6,794 nucleotides of DNA from Desulfobulbaceae bacterium (GTDB lineage Bacteria > Desulfobacterota > Desulfobulbia > Desulfobulbales > UBA5123). Below the pieces are notes generated by a model. The model had not been told where the DNA came from and ran no database searches. It was given only the letters and a program-made list of their open reading frames with translations. Positions 1-6,481 of this stretch are shown piece by piece (position 1 is the first letter of the stretch; each line of letters starts with the position of its first letter). Position numbers and translations under genes: made by a program. The stretch is from assembly GCA_029865195.1 (NCBI GenBank), contig JAOUHH010000159.1, positions 1-6,794 on the forward strand, read 5' to 3'.

Positions 1-22
1 TCTCCTTTCTCTGCCCCGGCAT

Positions 23-27
23 GGAGG
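23..27 (+). promoter_or_regulatory. Ribosome binding site of the outer-membrane factor gene
   Basis: GGAGG lies 7 bases before the ATG at 35, which supports that start. The 34 bases before the gene hold no recognisable promoter, so transcription must begin outside the window. Confidence 0.75.
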
Positions 28-34
28 CCCCCCA

Positions 35-1471
35 ATGAGATTTTCCCTGTTCTGCGCGGCCCTGCTGACCACCTTGCTGCTGGCCGGCTGCCGGCTGCAT
101 GCCCCCCTGGCCGTGACCCCGGCGGCGCCGCTGCCGGAGGTCTTCACCCATGCAGATGCGGAGCCCCAGCCGCCGCCTTCGGTCGCGCCGTGGTGGCTCC
201 AGTTCAACGACCCGGCCCTGACCGCGATTGAGGAAACCCTCCTTGCCGACAACCTGGAAATCAGACAGGCGTACGCCCGCCTGAGCCAGTTCGAGGCGGC
301 AAGCCGCGTCGCCGACAGTTCACTCCTGCCCTCCCTTAACCTTACCGGCTCGGCAAGCCGTGGCCGCCAGGAAACAAACGGCACCGATCTCACCACCAGC
401 GGCCAGAGCCTCTCGCTGGCCGCCAGCTACGAGATCGACCTCTGGCAGAAGCTCCGCGCCAACCGGCAGGCGGCGCAGTTGGATTTCTCCGCCACCCGTG
501 AGGAGATCAAGGCCCTCTACCTGATTCTCACCAGCCAGGCGGCCGACCTCTATTTCCTCACCATCGAGCAACGGGCGCAACTGGCGCTCACCGACGCCAT
601 CATCGAGAACCTCCGCACCATCCGTGACCAGGTTGAGTTCCGCTACCGCCAGGGCATCGCCCCCAGCCTCGATCTCTATCAGGCCGACCAGAACCTCGCC
701 GCGGCCAAGGCGAGAAGACCGGAGCAGGAAACCGCCCTGGCGATCACCGAGCACGGCTTGGCGGTGCTGCTCGGCCGTTATCCGGATCATGCCGCCATGG
801 CCGACACCACCTCGTTGCCGACGGCGCCACCCGCCCCCCCGGCCGGCATCCCCGTAGCCCTTCTCCGGCAACGGCCCGATGTGCAAAGCGCCTTCCTGCG
901 GGTGCAGAGCAGCGACGCCAAGACCGCGGCGGCGGTGGCTGACCGCTTCCCGGCCCTCAACCTGAGCGGCTCCCTGGGTGTGGGCCGCACCGACTCCGGT
1001 CTTTCGGTCCTCCACGCCACCTTCTGGAACCTGCTCATCGGCCTCACCCAGCCGATCATCGACAACGGCCGCCGGCAGGCGGAGGTCGACCGCCGCGAGG
1101 CGGTCACCGCCGAGGCCCTGGCCCGCTATCAGCAGGTTGTGCTGAGGGCCTTTCAGGAGGTGGAAAACAGCCTGGTCGCCAATCAGGCCGCCGAACAGCA
1201 ACTGGCGCTTAAAAACACCGAACTGACCGCGGCCGCGGCCACCCTGCGCCAGGCCACCGACGGCTATTTCCAAGGTCTCAACAACTACCTTGCCGTCCTG
1301 GTCGCCCAGCGCCAGCACCACGAGGTGAATCGCCAACAGCTCTCCGCCCGCCGCCAACTGCTCTCCGCCCGCATCACCCTGTGGCGCGCGCTGGGCGGCG
1401 ACTGGCTGGAAACAAGCCTTGCCGCCAACCTCTCATCGCAGCCCAACGAGGATTCCCACCATGAAAACTAA
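35..1471 (+). CDS. RND efflux outer-membrane lipoprotein (NodT/OprM-type outer-membrane factor)
   Basis: This is a TolC-like channel that forms the outer-membrane exit duct of a tripartite efflux pump. The 478-residue length is normal for the NodT family. The N-terminus is a lipoprotein signal: a hydrophobic stretch ending in the lipobox L16-A17-G18-C19, so C19 should be lipidated after signal peptidase II cleavage. The family signature W53-W54 followed by FNDPAL (57-62) opens the first outer-membrane efflux repeat (about 60-245). The second repeat (about 275-460) begins after the typical IPVALLRQRPDV segment (272-283). Both repeats are rich in Ala, Gln, Leu and Arg, as expected of the long periplasmic alpha-barrel helices. 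Its last 11 bases overlap the adaptor gene, so it is the first visible gene of a three-gene operon. Substrate specificity cannot be read from this component. Family identity is secure; no specific gene name is justified. Confidence 0.95.
   Translation: MRFSLFCAALLTTLLLAGCRLHAPLAVTPAAPLPEVFTHADAEPQPPPSVAPWWLQFNDPALTAIEETLLADNLEIRQAYARLSQFEAASRVADSSLLPSLNLTGSASRGRQETNGTDLTTSGQSLSLAASYEIDLWQKLRANRQAAQLDFSATREEIKALYLILTSQAADLYFLTIEQRAQLALTDAIIENLRTIRDQVEFRYRQGIAPSLDLYQADQNLAAAKARRPEQETALAITEHGLAVLLGRYPDHAAMADTTSLPTAPPAPPAGIPVALLRQRPDVQSAFLRVQSSDAKTAAAVADRFPALNLSGSLGVGRTDSGLSVLHATFWNLLIGLTQPIIDNGRRQAEVDRREAVTAEALARYQQVVLRAFQEVENSLVANQAAEQQLALKNTELTAAAATLRQATDGYFQGLNNYLAVLVAQRQHHEVNRQQLSARRQLLSARITLWRALGGDWLETSLAANLSSQPNEDSHHEN
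1448..1451 (+). promoter_or_regulatory. Ribosome binding site selecting the adaptor start at 1461
   Basis: GAGG sits 9 bases before the ATG at 1461, inside the 3' end of the preceding gene. An in-frame ATG at 1419 lacks a comparable site and would put 14 polar residues before the membrane anchor, so 1461 is preferred. Confidence 0.65.
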
Positions 1472-2642
1472 AGGCAGATTCATCACCACCGCCCTGCCGG
1501 TGATTGTCCTGATGGTCGGCATCGCCGCCATGATCCTTCTGATCAAGAGCCGGCCGGCGCCGACCAAACAGGCCCGCCCAGCGACCGGCGCCCTGGTCCG
1601 GATCATGGCGGCGGTCCCTGAAAATCGCCGGGCCGAGGTGCATTCCACCGGCACCGTGCAGGCCAACCGGCAGATCTCGATCATCACCCAGGTCAGCGGC
1701 CAGGTCACCTCCCTCTCGCCGCAATGCGTGGCCGGCGGCTTTGTCAGGGCGGGCGAGCTGCTCTTCGCCATCGACAGCGCCGACTACCGCCTGGCCCAAG
1801 ATCAGGCAGGTGCGGCAGTGGCCAAGGCGGAAGCGGATCTGGCCACCGCCCGTGGCCAGGCCGAGGTGGCCCGCCAGGAATGGGAGCGGTTCGGCGACGC
1901 CCGCGCGGCGGTGAACCCCCTGGTCCTCCACGAACCGCAGCTGCAAACCGCCGAAGCGAATCTGGCCGCCGCCCGGGCCGGACTCGCCCAGGCCCGGCTT
2001 AATCTCGGCCGCACCGAGGTCCGCGCCCCCTTCAGCGGCCTCATCCTCTCCGAGGAACTCGACCTGGGCCTCACCGTCCGCGCCGGCACCCCGGTGGCGA
2101 GGGTGATCGGCACCGACGAGGCGGAGGTGGTCGTACCCCTGCCCATGGAGGAGCTGCCCTGGTGCAGTGTCCCCAGAAACGGCGGCAAACCGGCCGGCTC
2201 GTCGGTCACCCTCACCGCCGTCATCGGCGACCGTCAGTACCGCTGGCAGGGCACAATCACCCGCTCCCTGGGCGAGGTCGACCCCAAGGGCCGAATGGCC
2301 CGCCTGGCGATCCGGGTGACTGACCCCTACCGGCTGCAAGGCGGCGGCAAGAGCGATTTCGATCTGACCATGGGCATGTTCGTCGATGTCACCATCCACG
2401 GCAAGTCCATCGGCACGGTCATCCCGGTGCCCCGGCAGGCGATCCGCCAGGATTCCATGGTCTGGCTGATGGACGACGCGCAGAAACTGCGGCTGCGGCC
2501 GGTGACGGTGATACGCTTCACCGATGACGAGGCCCTGGTCACCGAAGGGCTCGCTGCCGGCGACAAGGTGGTACTCACCGCCTTGAACGGCGCGGCGGAC
2601 GGCATGGCTTTGCGGCCGGTGCACGAGGGAGAAAAGCCGTGA
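1461..2642 (+). CDS. RND efflux periplasmic adaptor (membrane fusion protein, HlyD/AcrA-type)
   Basis: This adaptor links the inner-membrane pump to the outer-membrane channel. From the ATG at 1461 it has 393 residues, which is typical. Residues 1-7 are basic and are followed by one hydrophobic segment (about 8-28) with no lipobox, so it is probably anchored by an uncleaved N-terminal helix. The first half of the lipoyl-like domain carries ITQVSGQV (75-82). An Ala/Glu/Gln-rich coiled-coil hairpin follows (about 107-183). The chain then returns through the conserved TEVRAPFSG motif (185-193). Beta-barrel and membrane-proximal domains fill the C-terminal half, including a PVPRQAI segment typical of the family. 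The start overlaps the preceding gene by 11 bases and the stop overlaps the pump start by 4 bases. An RLSD-type hairpin-tip motif was not obvious. The family is certain; the substrate is unknown. Confidence 0.93.
   Translation: MKTKGRFITTALPVIVLMVGIAAMILLIKSRPAPTKQARPATGALVRIMAAVPENRRAEVHSTGTVQANRQISIITQVSGQVTSLSPQCVAGGFVRAGELLFAIDSADYRLAQDQAGAAVAKAEADLATARGQAEVARQEWERFGDARAAVNPLVLHEPQLQTAEANLAAARAGLAQARLNLGRTEVRAPFSGLILSEELDLGLTVRAGTPVARVIGTDEAEVVVPLPMEELPWCSVPRNGGKPAGSSVTLTAVIGDRQYRWQGTITRSLGEVDPKGRMARLAIRVTDPYRLQGGGKSDFDLTMGMFVDVTIHGKSIGTVIPVPRQAIRQDSMVWLMDDAQKLRLRPVTVIRFTDDEALVTEGLAAGDKVVLTALNGAADGMALRPVHEGEKP
2625..2630 (+). promoter_or_regulatory. Ribosome binding site supporting the GTG start of the RND pump
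   Basis: GAGGGA lies 8 bases before the GTG at 2639. The GTGA overlap joins the pump start to the adaptor stop (TGA at 2640-2642), a common sign of translational coupling. Confidence 0.7.
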
Positions 2643-5600
2643 AGGATTCGATCAAATGGATGGCGCACAACCATGTCGCCGCCAACCTGCTGATGATGGT
2701 CTTCATCGTCGGCGGCCTGCTGCTGGGCGTCAACATCAAGCAGGAGGTCTTCCCCGAGGTGGTGCTCGACCGGGTGCAGATCTCGGTGGCCTATCCCGGC
2801 GCCAGCCCCGACGAGGTCGAGGAAGGCATCATCCTGCCCATCGAGGACAACATCAGCGGCGTCGACGGCCTGAAGGAGATGACCGCCATGGCCCGCGAGG
2901 GCTCCGGCACGGTGACGGCGGTCATCCAGGAGAACATTGACCCCGACCTCTTCCTGCAGGACATCAAGGCGGAGGTCGATCGCATCACCACCTTCCCGGC
3001 CGAGGCCGAAAAACCGGTGATCGCCAAAATGGTCAACCGCCGCGAGGTCGCATCGTTGGTGATTTACGGCGACGCCTCCGAGCGCGCCCTGCGGGAACAG
3101 GCAGAGGCCATCCGCGACGAACTGCTGGACATGCCCGGCATCACCCAGGCCGAACTGAGCGGGGTGCGCCCTTACGAGATCTCCGTCGAGATCAGCGAAA
3201 CCAATCTCCGCCGCTACAACCTGACCCTGACCGAGGTGGCGAAACGGATCGGCAAGGCTTCGCTTGACCTGCCTGGCGGCACGGTCAAGGCTGCGGGCGG
3301 CGAGATCCTTATCCGTACCAAGGCAAAACGGTACCTGGGCGCCGAATACGGCAAGATCGTCATCATCACCACCCCCGACGGCATGCAGGTGCGCCTGCAG
3401 GACATCGCCGAGATCCGCGACGGCTTTGCCGAGACCGATGAGTCCGCCCGCTTCAACGGTATGCCGGCGGCCAGCGTCGCGGTGTACCGGGTCGGCGACC
3501 AGAAACCCACCGAGATCGCCGACCTGATCAAGCAATACGTGACCCAAAAGCAGCCCACCCTGCCCGATTCGCTCAAGCTCGCGATCTGGAACGACAGCTC
3601 GGAACTGCTCAAGGGGCGCATGCAGCTCTTGATCAAGAACGCGGCCATGGGGTTGATCCTGGTCATGGTCACCCTGAGCCTCTTTCTGCAGATCCGGCTG
3701 GCGCTGTGGGTGATGCTCGGCATCCCCATCTCCTTTCTCGGCGCCCTCTTCCTGATGCCGGCCCTGGGGGTTTCCATCAACATGGTTTCGCTGTTCGCCT
3801 TCATCATGGCCCTCGGCATCGTCGTCGACGACGCCATCGTCATCGGCGAAAACATTTACGAACACCGGCAGCAGGGCAAGCCCTACCTGCAGGCGGCGGT
3901 GGACGGCGCCCGCGAGGTGGCGGTGCCGGTGGTCTTCTCCATCCTCACCTCGGTGGCCGCCTTCATGCCGCTGCTGGCGGTGACCGGCACCATGGGCAAG
4001 TTCATCCGGGTGATCCCGCTGGTGGTGATCTCGATCCTGGTAATTTCGCTGGTGGAATCAATATATGTACTGCCGGCTCACCTGAGCATCGGCAAGCACC
4101 GGGACAAGGAGCAGTACAACGCCTTTGAGCGGTTGCGGCTCCGCTTTTCTGCCTGGCTCCAGCGCCTCATCGACGGCCCCTACCGCAAGACCCTCGCCTT
4201 CTGCCTGGGGCACCGCTACCTGACCCTGGCCATCGCCGTAGCCTTCCTCCTCGTCTCCGTCGGCCTGGTCAAGGGTGGGGTGATCAAGTTCCGCTTCATG
4301 CCGGTGGTGGACAGCGACCAGATCAAGATCAACCTTGCCATGCCGCTGGGTACGCCGGTGACGGAAACCGCCACCATCCAGCGCCACATCGAACAGACCG
4401 CCAGAAAGGTGATCGAGGATTTTGACCAGGAACAGGGCACTGAGCGTGCAAGCCTGCGCCAGCTCTTTGCGGTGGCCGGGTCGGCGTTGCCGCAGGGCGG
4501 TGCGGGCTCCAACGGCGACAGCGCCTCGGGCTCACATCTGGCCGGGATCAACCTGCGGTTGATCCCAAGCGAGGAGCGGGATTTCCCGGCTCAGGAGATC
4601 ACTACCCGGATCCGCAAGGCGGTGGGCGAGATTCCCGGCATCGACTCGCTCTCCTTCTCCTCCAACCTGATGCATGTCGGCGCCAACATCGACATCCAGC
4701 TCGCCCATGAGAACTTCGACGTCCTCACCCGCAGCGCCGCGCGGCTGAAGGAAAGCCTCGGCCAGTATCCCGGCGTCGGCGACATCGCCGACACCTACCC
4801 GGAAGGGAAAACCGAACTGAAGCTGCGCCTGAAGCCGGCGGCCCGCACCCTGGGCCTTACCGAGGAGGAACTGGGCAAGCAGATGCGTGGCGCCTTCTAC
4901 GGCGCCGAGGCCCTGCGTATCCAACGGGGGAGAAACGAGGTGAAGGTAATGGTCCGCTACCCGGAAGCGACGCGGAACAAACTGAAGACCTTTGAGGAGA
5001 TGCGGATTCGCACCACCGAAGGGATTGAGATTCCTTTAGCACAGGCCGCGGAGATCGAACCGGGCCACGGCTTCAGCACCATCAACCGCCACGACCGGAA
5101 ACGGGTGGTCGACATCACCGCCGATGTGGACAGCGAGGTGGCCAACGCCGAGGATATCCTGAAGGAGCTCAAGGCGACCACCCTCGCCAATCTGGTCAAC
5201 GACTATCCGGGGCTCTCCTACAACCTGGAAGGCGAGGAAAAAGAACGCCGCGAATCCATGGCCAGCATGGGCCAGGGCTTTCTTTTCGCCCTCTTCGCCA
5301 TCTACGCGTTGCTGGCCATCCCCTTCCGCAGCTATTCGCAGCCGCTCCTGATCATGACCGCGATCCCCTTCGGCATCGTCGGCGCCCTGGCCGGCCACCT
5401 GCTGATGGGCTACGACCTGAGCATCATGAGCGTCTTCGGCATCGTCGCCCTCTCCGGGGTGGTGGTCAACGACTCGCTGCTGCTCATCGACAAGATCAAC
5501 CGCGACCGGACCGAGGGGCTCGATCCCACCCAGGCGGTGGTGGATGCCGGCTGCCGCCGCTTCCGGCCGATTCTGCTCACCTCGCTGACCACCTTCTTCG

Positions 5601-5782
5601 GCCTGACGCCGATGATCCTCGAGACCAGCGTCCAGGCCCGCTTCCTGATCCCCATGGCGATCAGCCTCGGCTTCGGGATCATGTTCGCCACCGGCGTTAC
5701 CCTGATCCTGATCCCCACCCTCTACATGACCCTGGAGGATATCAAGGGGCTCCTCCGGCCAGCGGCGGCGACGGGATCATAA
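2639..5782 (+). CDS. RND-family efflux permease (HAE1-like, proton-driven)
   Basis: This inner-membrane pump takes substrate from the periplasm or membrane and passes it to the adaptor and channel, driven by proton influx. Its 1047 residues match AcrB-type pumps. The layout is canonical: TM1 (about 13-31), periplasmic porter region (about 38-320), TM2-6 (about 325-480), TM7 (about 527-547), a second porter region (about 550-870) and TM8-12 (about 880-1033). TM4 carries GIVVDDAIVIGEN with the paired aspartates D397 and D398, matching AcrB D407/D408. This favours a drug or hydrophobe exporter over the heavy-metal (CusA) class. R974 and T981 correspond to AcrB R971 and T978. The lysine matching AcrB K940 is absent: TM10 reads SGVVVNDS, with N944 at that position. 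The GTG start is fixed by the adaptor overlap and the upstream Shine-Dalgarno. The substrate cannot be deduced, so no acr/mex/mdt name is given. Confidence 0.95.
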   Translation: MKDSIKWMAHNHVAANLLMMVFIVGGLLLGVNIKQEVFPEVVLDRVQISVAYPGASPDEVEEGIILPIEDNISGVDGLKEMTAMAREGSGTVTAVIQENIDPDLFLQDIKAEVDRITTFPAEAEKPVIAKMVNRREVASLVIYGDASERALREQAEAIRDELLDMPGITQAELSGVRPYEISVEISETNLRRYNLTLTEVAKRIGKASLDLPGGTVKAAGGEILIRTKAKRYLGAEYGKIVIITTPDGMQVRLQDIAEIRDGFAETDESARFNGMPAASVAVYRVGDQKPTEIADLIKQYVTQKQPTLPDSLKLAIWNDSSELLKGRMQLLIKNAAMGLILVMVTLSLFLQIRLALWVMLGIPISFLGALFLMPALGVSINMVSLFAFIMALGIVVDDAIVIGENIYEHRQQGKPYLQAAVDGAREVAVPVVFSILTSVAAFMPLLAVTGTMGKFIRVIPLVVISILVISLVESIYVLPAHLSIGKHRDKEQYNAFERLRLRFSAWLQRLIDGPYRKTLAFCLGHRYLTLAIAVAFLLVSVGLVKGGVIKFRFMPVVDSDQIKINLAMPLGTPVTETATIQRHIEQTARKVIEDFDQEQGTERASLRQLFAVAGSALPQGGAGSNGDSASGSHLAGINLRLIPSEERDFPAQEITTRIRKAVGEIPGIDSLSFSSNLMHVGANIDIQLAHENFDVLTRSAARLKESLGQYPGVGDIADTYPEGKTELKLRLKPAARTLGLTEEELGKQMRGAFYGAEALRIQRGRNEVKVMVRYPEATRNKLKTFEEMRIRTTEGIEIPLAQAAEIEPGHGFSTINRHDRKRVVDITADVDSEVANAEDILKELKATTLANLVNDYPGLSYNLEGEEKERRESMASMGQGFLFALFAIYALLAIPFRSYSQPLLIMTAIPFGIVGALAGHLLMGYDLSIMSVFGIVALSGVVVNDSLLLIDKINRDRTEGLDPTQAVVDAGCRRFRPILLTSLTTFFGLTPMILETSVQARFLIPMAISLGFGIMFATGVTLILIPTLYMTLEDIKGLLRPAAATGS

Positions 5783-5828
5783 AGCCGGACACAAAGAACT
5801 TCATCACGGGTCGATATCTTGTCGGGGA

Positions 5829-5845
5829 GCGCTTCCGTCAAGCGC
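5829..5845 (+). terminator. Weak hairpin that might end the efflux operon
   Basis: GCGCTT and AAGCGC form a 6-bp stem around a 5-base loop (CCGTC), 46 bases after the pump stop codon. The sequence after it has only a short TTT and no real T tract, so intrinsic termination would be inefficient. The operon may instead depend on Rho or on the strong csp hairpin just downstream read in the opposite sense. Confidence 0.25.
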
Positions 5846-5865
5846 ACCGCTTTACAGGTCATGCC

Positions 5866-5901
5866 AAAAAAAAGCGCCCCGCAGATTGCTCTGCGGGGCG
5901 C
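5866..5901 (-). terminator. Strong intrinsic terminator of the cold-shock gene
   Basis: A perfect 12-bp stem pairs 5874-5885 with 5890-5901 around a 4-base loop (TTGC on the + strand). Read on the minus strand it is followed directly by eight T's (5866-5873). It begins 32 bases after the csp stop codon. On the + strand the stem is followed only by TCATGTCTTATGC, so termination of the convergent efflux transcript here is possible but weaker. Confidence 0.93.
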
Positions 5902-5933
5902 TCATGTCTTATGCTTCTAATCTTGACGTAGGA

Positions 5934-6137
5934 TTAGGAAAGCCTAACGACATTGGAAGCCTGGGGGCCTTTGGCGCCGTCAGTCACGTCAAACTTCACC
6001 TTATCGCCTTCGGCGAGAGACTTGAAGCCTTCACCCTGGATAGCGGAGAAGTGAACGAATACGTCCGGTCCATTCTCCTGTGCGATGAAACCAAAACCCT
6101 TGCCGTCGTTAAACCATTTTACAGTACCTTCTGCCAT
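5934..6137 (-). CDS. csp: Cold-shock domain protein (CspA family)
   Basis: This small cytoplasmic protein binds single-stranded RNA and DNA and acts as an RNA chaperone, melting secondary structure in cold-shock or growth-related expression. The 67 residues form a single five-stranded cold-shock domain of standard length. RNP1 is KGFGFI (13-18) and RNP2 is VFVHF (26-30); together with W8 and F9 these provide the aromatic nucleic-acid-binding face. The opening AEGTVKWFND and the ending ASNVVRLS are classic for the family. The start is supported by GAGGA 7 bases upstream. The gene is monocistronic, convergent with the efflux operon, and ends in a strong intrinsic terminator. A structured leader precedes it. 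Family members cannot be split into cold-induced and constitutive types from protein sequence alone, so no specific csp letter is assigned. Confidence 0.97.
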   Translation of the reverse strand: MAEGTVKWFNDGKGFGFIAQENGPDVFVHFSAIQGEGFKSLAEGDKVKFDVTDGAKGPQASNVVRLS

Positions 6138-6144
6138 GTTCTAA

Positions 6145-6149
6145 TCCTC
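6145..6149 (-). promoter_or_regulatory. Ribosome binding site of csp
   Basis: GAGGA on the minus strand is 7 bases before the ATG (6137-6135). It lies outside the hairpins further up the leader, so it appears accessible in the simplest fold. Confidence 0.8.
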
Positions 6150-6173
6150 GAATGTTTCTGTGTTTCTTTTGCC

Positions 6174-6197
6174 CCCGACACGGGAACCTTTCCTGTG
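6174..6197 (-). promoter_or_regulatory. Pair of mutually exclusive hairpins in the csp leader
   Basis: Hairpin A pairs 6174-6177 with 6181-6184 (CCCG/CGGG, 3-base loop). Hairpin B pairs 6179-6181 with 6195-6197 and 6183-6186 with 6190-6193 (CAC/GTG and GGAA/TTCC, one mismatch, 3-base loop). They share bases 6179-6184, so both cannot form at once. They lie about 25-48 bases before the csp Shine-Dalgarno. Such overlap is compatible with a temperature-responsive switch, but both stems are short and may be coincidental. Confidence 0.3.
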
Positions 6198-6217
6198 TAG
6201 CCCTGGTTTTCGCCAAC

Positions 6218-6253
6218 AAAAAAACCGCATCAATCTTGCATAAGATCGTGCGG
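6218..6253 (-). terminator. Terminator-like hairpin with U7 tail inside the csp leader (possible attenuator)
   Basis: An outer 5-bp stem pairs 6225-6229 with 6249-6253 (CCGCA/TGCGG). After a small internal loop, an inner 5-bp stem pairs 6233-6237 with 6242-6246 (ATCTT/AAGAT) around a 4-base loop. On the minus strand it is followed at once by seven T's (6218-6224). It sits about 80 bases upstream of the csp start codon with no recognisable gene just before it. It could attenuate csp transcription or end a short separate RNA. It is weaker than the csp 3' terminator because of the internal loop and AU-rich inner stem. Confidence 0.5.
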
Positions 6254-6256
6254 CGT

Positions 6257-6268
6257 TTATTGCGGCAT
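6257..6268 (-). other. Possible three-codon leader ORF (Met-Pro-Gln-stop)
   Basis: ATG CCG CAA TAA on the minus strand is preceded by a strong Shine-Dalgarno, AAGGAG (6273-6278), at a short spacing of 4 bases. It ends 3 bases before the upstream edge of the terminator-like hairpin. Its CCGCA (6261-6265) repeats the hairpin's 5' arm, so it could compete for the same partner. Translation is not demonstrated and a four-codon match can arise by chance. Confidence 0.25.
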
Positions 6269-6316
6269 CTTTCTCCTTGTACTACACAAACTCTAATGCA
6301 ATGAATTACCGAACCA

Positions 6317-6322
6317 GTTATA
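6317..6322 (-). promoter_or_regulatory. Possible -10 element for csp
   Basis: TATAAC on the minus strand matches five of six bases of the sigma-70 -10 consensus. There is no good -35 hexamer at 15-19 bases. The positions upstream are A/T tracts (A8 and T7 on the minus strand, 6322-6346), which could act as an UP-like element. Other weak -10 candidates exist nearer the gene. Confidence 0.3.
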
Positions 6323-6411
6323 AAAAAATTAAGCAAGCTTTTTTTTCATATTCCATCGTGCCGCCACAACTCCCGCCCATCACCGGCCTCCGCCAACCCA
6401 AAGCGTTGTTG

Positions 6412-6440
6412 TTGCCGCAAACCAAGCTTTTGGCTATGGT
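6412..6440 (+). promoter_or_regulatory. Possible sigma-70-type promoter for the YgiQ-family gene
   Basis: TTGCCG (6412-6417) and TATGGT (6435-6440) each match four of six consensus bases and are separated by the ideal 17 bases. Initiation would fall near 6447, giving a leader of about 35 bases. The match is moderate and untested. Confidence 0.35.
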
Positions 6441-6481
6441 GCTTGCATGCTGATCATTCCTCTCTCCCGCCAAGGCCGCCC

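Larger units (their letters stand above)
6138..6322 (-). promoter_or_regulatory. Candidate long structured 5' leader of the csp gene
   Basis: On the minus strand this stretch runs from a -10-like TATAAC (6317-6322) to the csp start and holds no credible long reading frame. If transcription starts about 7 bases after that hexamer, the leader would be roughly 170 nt, similar to the long leader of E. coli cspA. In transcript order it contains AAGGAG (6273-6278), a mini-ORF (6257-6268), a terminator-like hairpin (6218-6253), two competing hairpins (6174-6197) and the csp Shine-Dalgarno GAGGA (6145-6149). I did not see a copy of the E. coli cold box. The structures are visible directly; their role in csp control is inferred. 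Confidence 0.45.
6138..6481. other. Divergent intergenic region between csp and the YgiQ-family gene
   Basis: No protein-coding gene is supported in these 344 bases. The csp side (to about 6346) is visibly AT-richer than the flanking genes and carries the leader signals listed separately. From about 6360 to 6410 the sequence is C-rich on the + strand with no clear motif. From 6412 onward it holds a candidate promoter and ribosome binding site for the right-hand gene. No IS end, tRNA or repeat array is seen. Confidence 0.7.

Noticed and set aside
1..34. Possible tail of an upstream gene or a promoter at the left edge
   Set aside because: Only 34 bases are available and they show just a Shine-Dalgarno, so nothing further can be supported.
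1419..1460. Upstream in-frame ATG that would extend the adaptor by 14 residues
   Set aside because: The ATG at 1461 has GAGG at good spacing and yields a proper basic plus hydrophobic membrane anchor at the N-terminus; the extension adds only polar residues.
2327..3865. Long open frame on the minus strand opposite the adaptor and pump genes (similar long antisense frames at 320-1357 and 1374-2624)
   Set aside because: These are expected mirror frames of GC-rich genes. The translations are rich in Gly, Asp, His, Gln and Arg, show no recognisable domain, and lie entirely opposite well-identified efflux genes.
5886..6200. Open frame on the + strand covering the csp gene
   Set aside because: It is antisense to a certain cold-shock gene, starts within the csp terminator and has no recognisable protein features.
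6109..6336. A 75-codon open frame on the minus strand spanning the csp leader and start
   Set aside because: It overlaps the csp start in another frame, runs through hairpin and U-tract sequence, and resembles no family I recognise.
6322..6346. A7 and T8 tracts around AAGCAAGC that could fold as a + strand terminator
   Set aside because: The stem would be nearly all A-T with a large or strained loop, and no + strand gene lies just upstream. An AT-rich promoter-proximal tract is more likely.
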